Origin: Epidermidibacterium keratini
Lineage (GTDB): Bacteria > Actinomycetota > Actinomycetes > Mycobacteriales > Antricoccaceae
Length of the DNA stretch: 64,000 nt
Direction of reading: 5' to 3'
NCBI RefSeq assembly: GCF_009834025.1
Contig: NZ_CP047156.1
Coordinates: 558,001 to 622,000 of the forward strand
Shown here: positions 28,127-37,160 of the stretch, piece after piece
Layout of the letters: every line of letters begins with the position of its first letter
How positions within the stretch are numbered: the first letter of the stretch is position 1
Notes under the pieces: generated by a model
The model's input: the letters and a program-made list of their open reading frames with translations, nothing else
The model's database searches: none
Told to the model about the DNA's origin: nothing
Position numbers and translations under genes: made by a program

Positions 28127-28867
28127 GCTCCAGCGGCCAAGCGCGATGCTCGCCCAGGTGGCCGCGACGATCCCGGCGCTCGAGGTACGCAGCACCTCCG
28201 GACCCAGCCGCACGACGTCTGCACCCGCCTCGACGAGCGCGTCCAGCTCCCCCGGCGCGATTCCGCCTTCGGGACCCACGACGAGTACGACGTCCGGACC
28301 GTCGACATCAAGACTCACGGCATCGATCGGATGCGCAGCCGACTCGTGCAGCACGATCAGCCGGCGCCCACCGTCGGCAAGCGACGCCACCGACCGACCA
28401 CGCACCGGCTCGGTTACCGACGGGATCCACACCCGGCGGCTCTGCTTGGCAGCCTCGCGCGCGACCGCAGCCCACTTCGCGACGCCCTTGGCTTCCTTGC
28501 CGTCCCACCGCGCGACCGAGTGCTCGGCCTGCCACGGCACGATCTCATCGACCCCGGCCTCGGTGAGCAACTCGACGGCGAGGGTCCCGCGGTCGGCCTT
28601 CGGCAGCGCCTGCGCGACCGTCAACGACGGCGTACGCCGCTGCGCTGACCCGCGCGACTCGACATCGACGACCAGCGAGCGCGGGCCAACTGAGGTCACG
28701 ACGCAGTCGGCAAAAGTCCCTGCGCCATCGGCGATCCGCAGCCGCTCACCGACGCGCACCCGCCGCACACGCGCCGCATGATGCCCCTCGTCGCCGTCCA
28801 GCTCAAACGAGTCCGACGAGGGCAGCGGCGAGCGGTAGAAGACCGGCAGGTACGCCGACTCGGCCAC
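28124..28867 (-). CDS. rsmE: 16S rRNA (uracil1498-N3)-methyltransferase
   Basis: 247 residues. Methylates U1498 of 16S rRNA using SAM. The N-terminal PUA-like region (HHAARVRRVRVGERLRIADG) is followed by a SPOUT knot with VVLVVGPEGGIAPGELD and RLGPEVLRTSSAGIVA. It starts 3 nt after the dnaJ stop, the conserved dnaJ-rsmE pairing of actinobacteria. Confidence 0.94.
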   Translation of the reverse strand: MAESAYLPVFYRSPLPSSDSFELDGDEGHHAARVRRVRVGERLRIADGAGTFADCVVTSVGPRSLVVDVESRGSAQRRTPSLTVAQALPKADRGTLAVELLTEAGVDEIVPWQAEHSVARWDGKEAKGVAKWAAVAREAAKQSRRVWIPSVTEPVRGRSVASLADGGRRLIVLHESAAHPIDAVSLDVDGPDVVLVVGPEGGIAPGELDALVEAGADVVRLGPEVLRTSSAGIVAATWASIALGRWS

Positions 28868-28870
28868 GGT

Positions 28871-30025
28871 CTAGCGGCCGTTGAAGGCGTCGCGCATCCG
28901 GCTGAAGAGTCCGCCGTGCGGGTTGGCCTTCGTCGAGGCCTCGCCTTCCTCTCCGCGCAGCCGGGCGAGCTCGGTCAGCAGCCGAGTCTGCTCGGCGTCG
29001 AGCTTGGTGGGGGTCTGGACCTCGAGGTGTACGACGAGGTTGCCGCGCACCGTGCTTCGCAGTCGCGGAACGCCCTTGCCGCGCAGCGTGATGCGATCGC
29101 CGGCCTGGGTGCCGGCCTTGATCTCCAGTTCCTCGTCAGACTCGTCGAGGTTCGTCAGGGTCAGCTCGGTGCCGAGCGCCGCTGAGGTCATCGGCAGCGT
29201 CACCCGGCAGTGCAGGTCATCGCCCTCGCGAGTGAAGATGTCGTGCTCGATCTCGTGCACCTCGACGTACAGGTCGCCGGCCGGCCCGCCGCCGGGGCCG
29301 ACCTCTCCCTGCGAGGCCAGCCGGATCCGCATGCCGTTTTCCACACCAGCGGGGATCTTCGCCGTCACAGTGCGTCCGGCGCGCACGCGTCCGTCGCCGC
29401 CACACTTCGGGCACGGCGTGGGGATGATGGTGCCGGTACCGCGGCACGCGTGGCACTCGCGGGTGACCATCATCTGGCCAAGCAGCGTGCGCTGCACAGC
29501 CTGGATCTCGCCCATCCCGCCGCATGTCCCGCACTCGGCGACGCTCGTGCCGGGGGCAGTGCCGGCGCCCTGGCAGCCATCGCACAGCACCGCGGTCTCG
29601 ACCGCGAAGTCCTTGGTCACGCCAAACGCGGTCTCGGCGAGCTCAAGGTCGAGAGTGATGAGCGCGTCGGCGCCCGGGCGCACCCGGCTACGGCGTGGTC
29701 CGCGCGCTCCGCCTCCGGCGCCCGCGCCGAAGAAGGCATCCATGATGTCGCTGAACCCGCCGAACCCGGAGAACCCGCCGCCGGCCGCGCCGCCGCCCTG
29801 GTCGTAGGGGTCGCCGCCGAGATCGACGATGCGTCGTTTCTGCGGGTCGGTCAGCACCTCGTAGGCCTTGCTGACCTCTTTGAACTTCTCCTGCGCCTCA
29901 GGCGATGGGTTGACATCGGGGTGCAGGTCGCGGGCCAACCGTCGGTAGGCCCTCTTGATCTCAGCGGGCGTGGCGTTCTTGTCCACGCCCAGGATGGCGA
30001 AGTAGTCGGTAGCCACAGGTGCCAC
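28871..30025 (-). CDS. dnaJ: Chaperone protein DnaJ (DnaJ2 type)
   Basis: 384 residues from GTG 30025 (GGAG 6 nt upstream). Hsp70 co-chaperone. J domain with the HPD motif (RDLHPDVNPS), Gly/Phe-rich linker (GGGFSGFGGFSD), four CxxCxGxG-type zinc repeats (CDGCQGAG, CGTCGGMG, CHACRGTG, CPKCGGDG), and the C-terminal substrate-binding domain. It lies 70 bp downstream of hrcA and is probably under CIRCE control with it. Confidence 0.96.
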   Translation of the reverse strand: MAPVATDYFAILGVDKNATPAEIKRAYRRLARDLHPDVNPSPEAQEKFKEVSKAYEVLTDPQKRRIVDLGGDPYDQGGGAAGGGFSGFGGFSDIMDAFFGAGAGGGARGPRRSRVRPGADALITLDLELAETAFGVTKDFAVETAVLCDGCQGAGTAPGTSVAECGTCGGMGEIQAVQRTLLGQMMVTRECHACRGTGTIIPTPCPKCGGDGRVRAGRTVTAKIPAGVENGMRIRLASQGEVGPGGGPAGDLYVEVHEIEHDIFTREGDDLHCRVTLPMTSAALGTELTLTNLDESDEELEIKAGTQAGDRITLRGKGVPRLRSTVRGNLVVHLEVQTPTKLDAEQTRLLTELARLRGEEGEASTKANPHGGLFSRMRDAFNGR

Positions 30026-30095
30026 AGTTCTCCAGTCGAGTGGATTAGTTCGTTAGAAAGTGTTGCGCGTGCGCCGTACGCCGCGCTCCGCGGGT

Positions 30096-31118
30096 CTACC
30101 CGGTGTGAATCAGGCGGCCGACATACCGCGCCACGGTCAGCACGGCGCCCATGTTGGCCGCATAGTCCATCCGGGTCGGACCCACGACGCCGATGCCGCC
30201 CAGCCGTCCCCCGTGCTCGCCGTACCCGGTGGCCACCACGGACGTCGAGCGCAGCCCGGGCGTGGTGTTTTCCTGCCCGATCGAGACTCGGACCCCCTCG
30301 GGGTTGGCCGACTCCTCGATCAGCTTGAGTAGTACGACGTGCTCCTCAAGCGCTTCGAGGACTTCGCCGAGGCTGTGCTGGAAGTCGGTGAAGTTGCGCG
30401 TCAGGTTGGCCGCGCCGCCGATCACGATCCGGTCCACGCTCGGCTCGATGAGCGACTCGACGAGGACGCCGACCAGCACACCCATCGCCGGACGCAGCCG
30501 CGGCTCGACCTGCTCGAGCAGGCCACCGGCGATGTCACCGAGATCGGTGAGCCGTACCCCGGCAAGGGCGTCGCCGAGCGTTGTACGCAGGGCAAGTACG
30601 TCGGTGGCGTCGATGTCTTCGGGCAGCTCAACGACGCGCTGTTCGACCCGGCCCGAGTCGGTGATCATGACGACCATGACCCGCCGCGGCGCGAGCTGCA
30701 CGAGCTCGACGTGCCGCATCGACGAGCGGCTCAGGCTCGGGTAGGAGATGACCGCCGCCTGCTTGGTGAGCTGGGCAAGCAGCCGCACACTTCGGCGCAG
30801 TACGTCGTCGAGATCGACTGCCCCGTCGATAAACGTCTCGATCGCTCGACGCTCCGGCGCTGACAGCGGCTTGAGATCCGAGAGCCGGTCGACGAACAGC
30901 CGGTAGCCCTTGTCGGTCGGGATGCGCCCGGCGCTGGTGTGCGGATGGGTGATGTAGCCCTCGTCTTCGAGGGCAGCCATGTCGTTGCGCACCGTCGCTG
31001 CCGACACGCCCAGCGCGTGTCGTTCCACGATGGCGCGGCTGCCGACCGGCTCGTTGGTGCTGACGAAGTCTTCGACCACCGCTCGAAGCACTTCGAGCCG
31101 ACGTTCCTCAGCTGTCAT
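30096..31118 (-). CDS. hrcA: Heat-inducible transcription repressor HrcA
   Basis: 340 residues from ATG 31118 (GAGGAGGT 5 nt upstream). Winged-helix repressor of heat-shock genes that binds CIRCE. N-terminal DNA-binding region: [23 protein letters not shown] and [20 protein letters not shown], then [17 protein letters not shown]. The GAF-like body follows. A CIRCE element lies 26 bp upstream, so it represses itself and dnaJ. Confidence 0.96.
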   Translation of the reverse strand: MTAEERRLEVLRAVVEDFVSTNEPVGSRAIVERHALGVSAATVRNDMAALEDEGYITHPHTSAGRIPTDKGYRLFVDRLSDLKPLSAPERRAIETFIDGAVDLDDVLRRSVRLLAQLTKQAAVISYPSLSRSSMRHVELVQLAPRRVMVVMITDSGRVEQRVVELPEDIDATDVLALRTTLGDALAGVRLTDLGDIAGGLLEQVEPRLRPAMGVLVGVLVESLIEPSVDRIVIGGAANLTRNFTDFQHSLGEVLEALEEHVVLLKLIEESANPEGVRVSIGQENTTPGLRSTSVVATGYGEHGGRLGGIGVVGPTRMDYAANMGAVLTVARYVGRLIHTG

Positions 31119-31143
31119 CGCACACCTCCTCGCGGTCTTAGCG

Positions 31144-31170
31144 CTGGCACTCACATAGGCGGAGTGCCAA
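31144..31170 (-). promoter_or_regulatory. CIRCE operator
   Basis: CTGGCACTC (31144-31152), a 9-nt spacer, then GAGTGCCAA (31162-31170). This fits the consensus TTAGCACTC-N9-GAGTGCTAA with eight of nine arm positions paired. It lies 26 bp upstream of hrcA and 115 bp from the divergent gene at 31285. Confidence 0.9.
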
Positions 31171-31284
31171 CTCATTGAGTTTACGTCGCCGGCGCGCCAC
31201 GCGGGGACCAGCCGCGCCGCGATGGACGCACACCAGCGATTGCTTAGACTCAACTGGCCGCGCCAGGCCAAGACAAGGAAGTCG

Positions 31285-32001
31285 ATGACCAGTCCTGCTC
31301 CACGCTCCCGCCTCTTCACCGGGCCGATGCTGGCCGCCGTCGGCGTCATCGTCGCGCTGGCCATCGCGGTGGTCGTCGTACTCGTCACCCGCGACCCCTC
31401 CGGATCTGAGGCCTCCGCCTCGAGCTCGGGTACGGCGCCTGCGACGTACTCCAAGCCAGACGGCTGGGAGACCGTGACCGGCTACGGCCTGTCGTGGGAC
31501 TACCCCAAGAGCGCGGACCCGTTCGAGTCGGCCAAGTGGAGCAATCCACAGGACGGCACGGTCCAAAGCATCTCGCTCGAGGGGTTCATCGGCTATCCCA
31601 CCTGCGACAAGTCCTCGGGCAAGGAGCTGACGGCGGCGACGCTCGCGCTCGAGGTGGACGACCCGAAGGAAGGCGCCAACTCGGCGATGACCACGACCGG
31701 CGGCATTGTCCTCCAGGCCGGCGACGAGTACTCGCTCTCGAGCTACTCCAACGACGACGTCGAGGACTACACGACCGCGAGCGGCCTCAAGGGCGGGCGG
31801 CTCACCGCTACTCTCACCATCCCCGAGGCTGATGCCTGCGGTACGACGCAGTACGCGATCACAACGTTCGCCACGAAGAACGCCAGCGGGGAACCGGTCG
31901 CGCTGATCATCGTCCATCGCATGGACGGCGAGCTGCTCGCCTCTGAAAATGAGCTGAGTGACATCGCCGAGACGATGGCGTTCTCGCTGCGCGAGGAGTA
32001 G
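31285..32001 (+). CDS. Membrane-anchored secreted protein, paralogue 1
   Basis: 238 residues from ATG 31285 (AAGGAAG just upstream). One N-terminal membrane helix ([20 protein letters not shown]) is followed by a Ser/Ala linker and an outer domain with [20 protein letters not shown] and a second Cys in [11 protein letters not shown], probably disulfide-linked. The next gene encodes a clear relative. No family name is recognised. Divergent from hrcA. Confidence 0.75.
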   Translation: MTSPAPRSRLFTGPMLAAVGVIVALAIAVVVVLVTRDPSGSEASASSSGTAPATYSKPDGWETVTGYGLSWDYPKSADPFESAKWSNPQDGTVQSISLEGFIGYPTCDKSSGKELTAATLALEVDDPKEGANSAMTTTGGIVLQAGDEYSLSSYSNDDVEDYTTASGLKGGRLTATLTIPEADACGTTQYAITTFATKNASGEPVALIIVHRMDGELLASENELSDIAETMAFSLREE

Positions 32002-32003
32002 AA

Positions 32004-32798
32004 ATGACCGACCCACAGTCCACCTTCAACGGTGCGCCACAGCCGCAAGAACCACCGCGCCGCAAGGGGTTGAGCCCCGCGATGCTGATCGCGCTCGCCA
32101 TCGTCGCGGTGCTGGCGATCGCCGTAGTGGTCGTGGCGCTGACCCGCGACTCCGGCAGCAACGAGGCCAGCTCGTCGACCACCCAGTCGAGCGATTCGGG
32201 CGGGTCAGACGGCTCGCAGTCCAGTGGCTCGGACGGGTCGGAGTCCTCCGAGAGCGGCGCATCACCGACCACCGGCACCGTGTCGGACGTCGTCTCCGGC
32301 GTCGCCTACGACTTTCCCATCGCGACGCCGCCCTTTGAGGAGGCGAAGTGGAGCGTGCCGCAAGACACCTACCTCGCATCGATGCCGGTGACCGGGTTCG
32401 TGGGCTACCAGTCGTGCACGGTCGAGGCCGGCGTTGACATCTTCTTCGCGCTCACCCCCTCGAGCGAGACCGACCTGGCGACCGCGGCGCAGACGACGTA
32501 CACCGCGGCGACCGACAACGTCGTCTCGGACAAGGCGAGCACGGCCAACGAGGCCGCCAGCTCGGTCACCACCGATAGCGGCGTGACCGGCGAGCTCTAC
32601 GAAGGCGACGTGACGCGCTCTGGTGCCGATGAGTGCGGCAACACCACGATCCACGTCGCGGCGATGGCGGTCACCGACTCCTCCGGCGGGACTCAGGTCT
32701 TGATCGGCAGCTACCGCACCGACGGCGACAATGTCGGCTCCGAGCAGGAGCTGCTCGACGCCACCATCGCGGTCTTCAAATCCCTGCGGGTCGGCTAG
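32004..32798 (+). CDS. Membrane-anchored secreted protein, paralogue 2
   Basis: 264 residues, starting 2 nt after the stop of paralogue 1. Same plan: short Pro-rich cytosolic tip, membrane helix ([19 protein letters not shown]), a Ser/Gly/Asp linker of about 40 residues, then the outer domain with FEEAKWSVPQD, TGFVGYQSC and ADECGNTTIHV. The aligned motifs and Cys positions show a tandem duplication. Function unknown. Confidence 0.75.
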   Translation: MTDPQSTFNGAPQPQEPPRRKGLSPAMLIALAIVAVLAIAVVVVALTRDSGSNEASSSTTQSSDSGGSDGSQSSGSDGSESSESGASPTTGTVSDVVSGVAYDFPIATPPFEEAKWSVPQDTYLASMPVTGFVGYQSCTVEAGVDIFFALTPSSETDLATAAQTTYTAATDNVVSDKASTANEAASSVTTDSGVTGELYEGDVTRSGADECGNTTIHVAAMAVTDSSGGTQVLIGSYRTDGDNVGSEQELLDATIAVFKSLRVG

Positions 32799-32836
32799 CG
32801 GAGCTGCGCCATACCGCCCATGACCGGTATGACACC

Positions 32837-32899
32837 CCACGCGCGGTGGGTTCTGCACCGATAATCGCCGCAGAGCGGTGGTGAACCCACCGCGCGTGG
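32837..32899. terminator. Long hairpin between convergent genes
   Basis: CCACGCGCGGTGGGTTC (32837-32853) pairs exactly with 32883-32899. After a 2x2 mismatch five more pairs form (CACCG/CGGTG), leaving a 15-nt loop. It lies between the stop of paralogue 2 and the hemW stop, 5 bp away. No T-tract on either side. Confidence 0.75.
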
Positions 32900-32904
32900 C
32901 GGGA

Positions 32905-34143
32905 CTAGCCGACCAGCGAGCGGATCACGGCGTCGGCGAGCAGCCGGCCGCGCAGTGTCAGGGCGACCATGCCGGCGTCGTACGCCGCACGGTCCAGCAG
33001 CCCGTAGCCGACCATCTGCGCCGCCTCACCGCGGGCCGCGGGGTCCAGCCGGTCGAGGCCGAGGCCGTCGCGCATCCGCACCCGCAGCATGACCTCCTCC
33101 ATCGAGCGCTCGGTCGCGGTGAGCGTCTCACGGCCGTGTGCCGGGCTGTGTCCCGCAGCCAGCCGTGCGGCGTACGCCGCCGGATGCTTCACGTTCCACC
33201 ACCGCACGCCGCCGACGTGGCTGTGCGCACCGGGGCCGACTCCCCACCAGTTGGCGCCCTGCCAGTAGAGCTCGTTGTGCCGACACCGGCCAGCAGGGGT
33301 GCGCGCCCAGTTCGAGACCTCGTACCAGTCAAACCCGGCGCCGCCCAGCACCGCGTCGGCCTGCTCGTAGCGGTCGGCGTGCTCGTCGTCATCCGGCGGC
33401 TCGATCTCGCCGCGGGCGATTCGCCGCGCGAGCGCCGTACCCTCCTCGACGATGAGCGCGTACGCCGAGATGTGGTCGACGTCGGCGGCCACGGCTTCGG
33501 CGAGGCTGCGGTCCCAGTCCTCGGCGCTCTCGCCGGGCGTGCCGTAGATCAGGTCCAGGTTGACGTGTTCGAAGCCAGCGGCGCGTGCCTCGGCCGCCGC
33601 TTCGATCGCGCGACCCGGCGTGTGGGTGCGGTCGAGTACGGCGAGCACGTGCTCGGCGGCCGACTGCATGCCCAGCGAGACCCGGGTGAAACCGCTCTCG
33701 CGAAGCCGCTGCAGGTAGGTCGGGCTGACCGACTCCGGGTTGGCCTCGGTCGTGACCTCGACGTCACTGGCCACCGTGAAGTGCTCACGGATCTCCTGCA
33801 GTGCCGCGGCCAGGTGACCGGCCGGCAGCAGACTCGGCGTACCCCCACCGACAAACACCGTCTGCACAACAGGGTCGCGCTCGCCGAGCACCCGCCGGGC
33901 GAGCGCGATCTCGTCGCGCACGAGCTCGATGTAGCTGGACTGGCTGACCACCGCGGTGCCGTCGCGACTCGTCAGCTCGGCGGCGGTGTAGGTGTTGAAG
34001 TCGCAGTAGCCGCAGCGCGTCGCGCAAAACGGGATGTGCAGGTAGAAGCCAAACGGCGTGCGATCGACGGCGCCGAGCGCGGGCTCTGGCAGTACGCCGG
34101 ACAGCGGCACGATCTCGCTGGACTCGGGCATCACCGATGGCAT
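32905..34143 (-). CDS. hemW: Radical SAM protein HemW (haem chaperone, coproporphyrinogen-oxidase-like)
   Basis: 412 residues from ATG 34143; ATG 34131 is also possible and would give a TGATG junction with the barstar-like gene. The iron-sulfur motif CATRCGYC is preceded by FYLHIPF, and the VFVGGGTPSLL segment follows. HemW-type proteins carry haem and lack oxidase activity; the Cys preceding the motif seen in true HemN is absent. Terminal domain as expected. Confidence 0.9.
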   Translation of the reverse strand: MPSVMPESSEIVPLSGVLPEPALGAVDRTPFGFYLHIPFCATRCGYCDFNTYTAAELTSRDGTAVVSQSSYIELVRDEIALARRVLGERDPVVQTVFVGGGTPSLLPAGHLAAALQEIREHFTVASDVEVTTEANPESVSPTYLQRLRESGFTRVSLGMQSAAEHVLAVLDRTHTPGRAIEAAAEARAAGFEHVNLDLIYGTPGESAEDWDRSLAEAVAADVDHISAYALIVEEGTALARRIARGEIEPPDDDEHADRYEQADAVLGGAGFDWYEVSNWARTPAGRCRHNELYWQGANWWGVGPGAHSHVGGVRWWNVKHPAAYAARLAAGHSPAHGRETLTATERSMEEVMLRVRMRDGLGLDRLDPAARGEAAQMVGYGLLDRAAYDAGMVALTLRGRLLADAVIRSLVG

Positions 34144-34463
34144 ATCAGCACGTCCACATCGTTCGGCAGCGACTGTTCCAGGATCTGGCGCACGGTGCCG
34201 TAGAGCTTCGGATCGTCGCGTTCGATCCGGCCGGCAAGCCACACCACCGTCGTCGGCTCGCCCGGATGCAGGTCACCGAGCGAGTCGTTGAGGGCATCGA
34301 GGTTGTGCCCGAAGTACGCCGGAAGCGACAGCGCTCTGGCGAAGGCATCGAGCAGCTCGCCCTTGTCCGCTGCCTCCGGCACGAGATCGACGGCGCGTCC
34401 GTCGCGTCGCAGCCGGTCGGTCGTCGCCGCCACGGACTCGCCCTCGGGAAGATCGGCAATCAT
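34131..34463 (-). CDS. Barstar-family ribonuclease inhibitor
   Basis: 110 residues. The barstar fold is clear: LLDAFARALSLPAYFGHNLDALNDSLGDL, with the helix that plugs the RNase active site and its conserved Asn-Leu-Asp-Ala-Leu run. The ATG overlaps the stop of the RNase gene just upstream (ATGA), so toxin and inhibitor are translated in tandem. It is expected to keep cytosolic RNase harmless. Confidence 0.93.
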   Translation of the reverse strand: MIADLPEGESVAATTDRLRRDGRAVDLVPEAADKGELLDAFARALSLPAYFGHNLDALNDSLGDLHPGEPTTVVWLAGRIERDDPKLYGTVRQILEQSLPNDVDVLICHR

Positions 34464-35005
34464 CTGGTGCCCTCGATCAGCGAGAACGACTCGTAATGGT
34501 CTGCGGTGTAGTACATCTCGCCGTCCTGGCCGGTCACGATGCGCCGCGCGCCGCGGTCGTCCTCGCCGGGTGTGGGCACGGTGTACTCGCGGTAATAGCC
34601 AGACTTCTCGTCGGGCAGGATGCCCTCGAAGTTGGAAAACACCGCGCCGTCCTTGCCATAGGGAAACGGCCCGTCCTGCTCGATCAGCGCCATGGTCTCG
34701 ATGGCCTCCGGCGGCAGGTCGGCCTGCGCGATCACCGGCAGTCCGGACACCGGGTCGGTCTGCTCTCCCCCGCCCTCAGTCTGCTGGGTCTGCTGGCTCG
34801 GTTTGGCCTGCTGGGTGCCGTCGTACCCGCCGGTCTGCGACGGGGCACTCGAGGAGACCTTCGAGCCACTCGCCGGGTCGGGGTCGGGGTCACCGGCGCC
34901 GCTGGACAGCCACCACAGGCCGGCGACCAGCAAGATCGCGACGACGATGGTGCTCCAGCCTCGCGCGGACAGATTGGTGCGCGACGGACGCGACGGTGCG
35001 GTCAC
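34460..35005 (-). CDS. Secreted or membrane-tethered guanyl-preferring ribonuclease (RNase Sa/barnase family)
   Basis: 181 residues from GTG 35005. Residues 15-36 are a signal or anchor helix (TIVVAILLVAGLWWL), then a Ser/Gln/Gly-rich linker to about 85. The catalytic domain closely resembles Streptomyces RNase Sa: LPPEAIETMALIEQDGPFPY, YYREYTV with catalytic Glu140, RGARRIV with catalytic Arg, and ADHYESFSLI with His170. All three catalytic positions are kept. The two Cys of RNase Sa are missing. With the barstar-like gene it forms a toxin/immunity-type pair. Confidence 0.92.
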   Translation of the reverse strand: MTAPSRPSRTNLSARGWSTIVVAILLVAGLWWLSSGAGDPDPDPASGSKVSSSAPSQTGGYDGTQQAKPSQQTQQTEGGGEQTDPVSGLPVIAQADLPPEAIETMALIEQDGPFPYGKDGAVFSNFEGILPDEKSGYYREYTVPTPGEDDRGARRIVTGQDGEMYYTADHYESFSLIEGTR

Positions 35006-35126
35006 TTAACGGAAGCCTTCTGAGGTCTGCGACGGGCGGTACGGCGCTCGGTCGCGGGAACAATTCGGACCGCTCCATCGTAGTTATAGATGTGGTCCAT
35101 CCGGCCGCCAATCCCAGGAGCTAGGC

Positions 35127-35573
35127 ATGAACGAACGCCCCAACCACCAGGTCATCGACGAAGACGGCACCCCGCTGATCGACGCGACCGGCGCAGCCGG
35201 CCCGCGCACCGAAGCCGGCAGCGACGACGCACGGCAGGGCGCGGATGGACGATCGGCATACATCGGCGGCATGCCAGGAATGCCTGGTATGCCGGGCATG
35301 CAGATCCCGGAGAAGTTCCTCGGCAAGGACGGCAAGCCGTCGTTGTGGAAGATGATCGGCTGGCGCGGTGCCCTCGCGATCGCACTGGTGATCGGCGTAC
35401 TCGTCACCCTCGCGATCATCTCCGCGGCGTTCTTGCTGATCGCGATTCCGGTGCTTGCCGTGATCGCGCTCGGCGGGTGGATTGCCCGCAAGCTCACCGG
35501 TCGCTCGACTCCGCACGGCAGCGCTCCCGGGGCGCGCGTCATGGTGGTGCGCACGCAGGTTCCCCCGCGCTAG
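35127..35573 (+). CDS. Small membrane protein with MPG repeats
   Basis: 148 residues from ATG 35127 (AGGAG 6 nt upstream). An acidic N terminus of about 45 residues leads into GGMPGMPGMPGMQIP (three MPG repeats), then one long hydrophobic stretch (about 83-122) that can form two membrane helices, and a basic tail. No known family. Divergent from the RNase gene. Confidence 0.65.
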   Translation: MNERPNHQVIDEDGTPLIDATGAAGPRTEAGSDDARQGADGRSAYIGGMPGMPGMPGMQIPEKFLGKDGKPSLWKMIGWRGALAIALVIGVLVTLAIISAAFLLIAIPVLAVIALGGWIARKLTGRSTPHGSAPGARVMVVRTQVPPR

Positions 35574-35595
35574 TACGCCGGATAGGCTCAACGCC

Positions 35596-36069
35596 ATGAG
35601 CAGCGAAAACGCGGCCGGCGACCCGGGCGAAATCCGCGTCGGCGACGCGGAACGGCGCGCAGTCATCGAGCGACTCGAGATCGCGCACAGCGACGGACAG
35701 ATCGACCTCGACGAGCTCGACGAGCGCTCGAAGGCGGCCGTCGCCGCTCGTACCCGCAGTGACCTCACGGCGCTCACTGCGGACCTTCCGACTTCCTCGT
35801 CCGCCGGAGCTGGCGCACTGGCGTCGGCCCCGGCGGCAACGCCCGCACGCCGCTCCCAGGACGGCGAGGCGAAGGTCGCGCGCAGCATGTTCAAGAACGC
35901 CGTCCGCGGCTTCGTTTTCGTGGCGCTGATCTGCAATATCGTCTGGCTGGCGACGTCGCTGGGCAATGACGAGGGATTCGACAACTACTGGCCCATCTGG
36001 CCGATGATGGGACTGAGCATCGCCGTCATCGGCACCTACTTCAACTACCAGCGGGCCAAGGACCAGTAG
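35596..36069 (+). CDS. DUF1707 and 2TM-domain protein
   Basis: 157 residues from ATG 35596. The N-terminal DUF1707 domain is clear (IRVGDAERRAVIERLEIAHSDGQIDLDELDERSKAAVAART). A Ala/Ser linker leads to a 2TM domain (FVFVALICNIVWLATSL and WPMMGLSIAVIGTYF). This layout is frequent in actinobacteria; the domain may recruit envelope or kinase partners. Function unproven. Confidence 0.85.
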   Translation: MSSENAAGDPGEIRVGDAERRAVIERLEIAHSDGQIDLDELDERSKAAVAARTRSDLTALTADLPTSSSAGAGALASAPAATPARRSQDGEAKVARSMFKNAVRGFVFVALICNIVWLATSLGNDEGFDNYWPIWPMMGLSIAVIGTYFNYQRAKDQ

Positions 36070-36091
36070 TTCGCGCGCGTAGGATTCGGGA

Positions 36092-37057
36092 ATGTTCTCC
36101 GTCTACGTCACCAAGCCGAATCCCGAAGACCCGCTAGCCGCCCTGGAGCTGGGCGACCGGCCCGATCCCGAGGTTCCCGAGGGCTGGTCGCGCGTGAAGG
36201 TCAAGGCCGCCTCCCTCAACCACCACGACGTTTGGTCGCTGCGCGGCGTCGGCCTGCCCGAAGAGCGCATGCCGATGATCCTCGGCACCGATGCCGCCGG
36301 CGTCGATGACGACGGCAACGAGGTGCTCGTCCACTCCGTCATCTCCAGCCCCGGCTGGAGCGGCGATGAGACCTACGACCCCAAGCGCTCCCTGCTGTCG
36401 GAGGTGCACCAGGGCACCTTCGCCGAGTACGTCGTCGTACCGACCGCCAACCTTGTTCCCAAGCCGGCCGAGCTGTCGTTCGAGGAAGCGGCCTGTCTGC
36501 CGACCGCATGGCTGACGGCCTACCGCATGCTCACCCACGACTCCAACCTCAACCCCGGCGACACGGTGTTGATCCAGGGCGCCTCCGGCGGCGTCGCGAC
36601 CGCCGCGATGGCGATCGCGCGGGCCATTGGCCTGCAGGTGTGGGTCACCGGCCGCACCGAGGAGAAGCGCGACGGGGCCCTGCAGCACGGCGCTCACCAG
36701 GCCTTCGAGAGCGGGGCAAAGCTGCCCGGCAAGGTCGATGCCGTGATCGAGACCGTCGGTGAGGCCACCTGGTCGCACTCGCTGCGCTCGCTGCGCCCCG
36801 GCGGCACGCTCGTCATCTCCGGTGCAACCAGCGGACCGAACCCGAAGGCCGACCTCAACCGGGTCTTCTTCCTGCAGATGCGCATCATCGGCTCGACGAT
36901 GGGCACCCGCGAGGAGCTTGGTGCGCTGCTGAACCTCTGCCGCATCAGCGGGCTGCGCCCGAGCATCGCTGAGGTTCTGCCGCTGACCGATGCCCGCGAC
37001 GGCTTCGCAGCGATGGTTGACGGCAACACGAACGGCAAGATCGTCTTCACCAACTAG
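36092..37057 (+). CDS. Zinc-type alcohol dehydrogenase-like oxidoreductase
   Basis: 321 residues. Medium-chain dehydrogenase fold: N-terminal catalytic domain with KVKAASLNHHDVWSLRGVG, and Rossmann loop IQGASGGVATAAM. Only part of a catalytic zinc site is visible, so it may be a quinone-reductase-like enzyme. It opens the cluster 36.1-41.2 kb but is followed by a strong hairpin at 37068, so it may form its own transcript. Confidence 0.87.
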   Translation: MFSVYVTKPNPEDPLAALELGDRPDPEVPEGWSRVKVKAASLNHHDVWSLRGVGLPEERMPMILGTDAAGVDDDGNEVLVHSVISSPGWSGDETYDPKRSLLSEVHQGTFAEYVVVPTANLVPKPAELSFEEAACLPTAWLTAYRMLTHDSNLNPGDTVLIQGASGGVATAAMAIARAIGLQVWVTGRTEEKRDGALQHGAHQAFESGAKLPGKVDAVIETVGEATWSHSLRSLRPGGTLVISGATSGPNPKADLNRVFFLQMRIIGSTMGTREELGALLNLCRISGLRPSIAEVLPLTDARDGFAAMVDGNTNGKIVFTN

Positions 37058-37067
37058 ACACTCGTGC

Positions 37068-37105
37068 GCAGGGGCGGTCGGCGTACTCGCGTCGGCCGCC
37101 CCTGC
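37068..37105 (+). terminator. Hairpin terminator after the oxidoreductase
   Basis: GCAGGGGCGG (37068-37077) pairs perfectly with CCGCCCCTGC (37096-37105) around an 18-nt loop. It lies 10 bp after the stop and before the aldehyde dehydrogenase gene. No T-tract. Confidence 0.65.
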
Positions 37106-37160
37106 TGCGTCTGATCGACGGCACCATCACCGCTCCCCCGACCACCACGGAGGTCACCGC

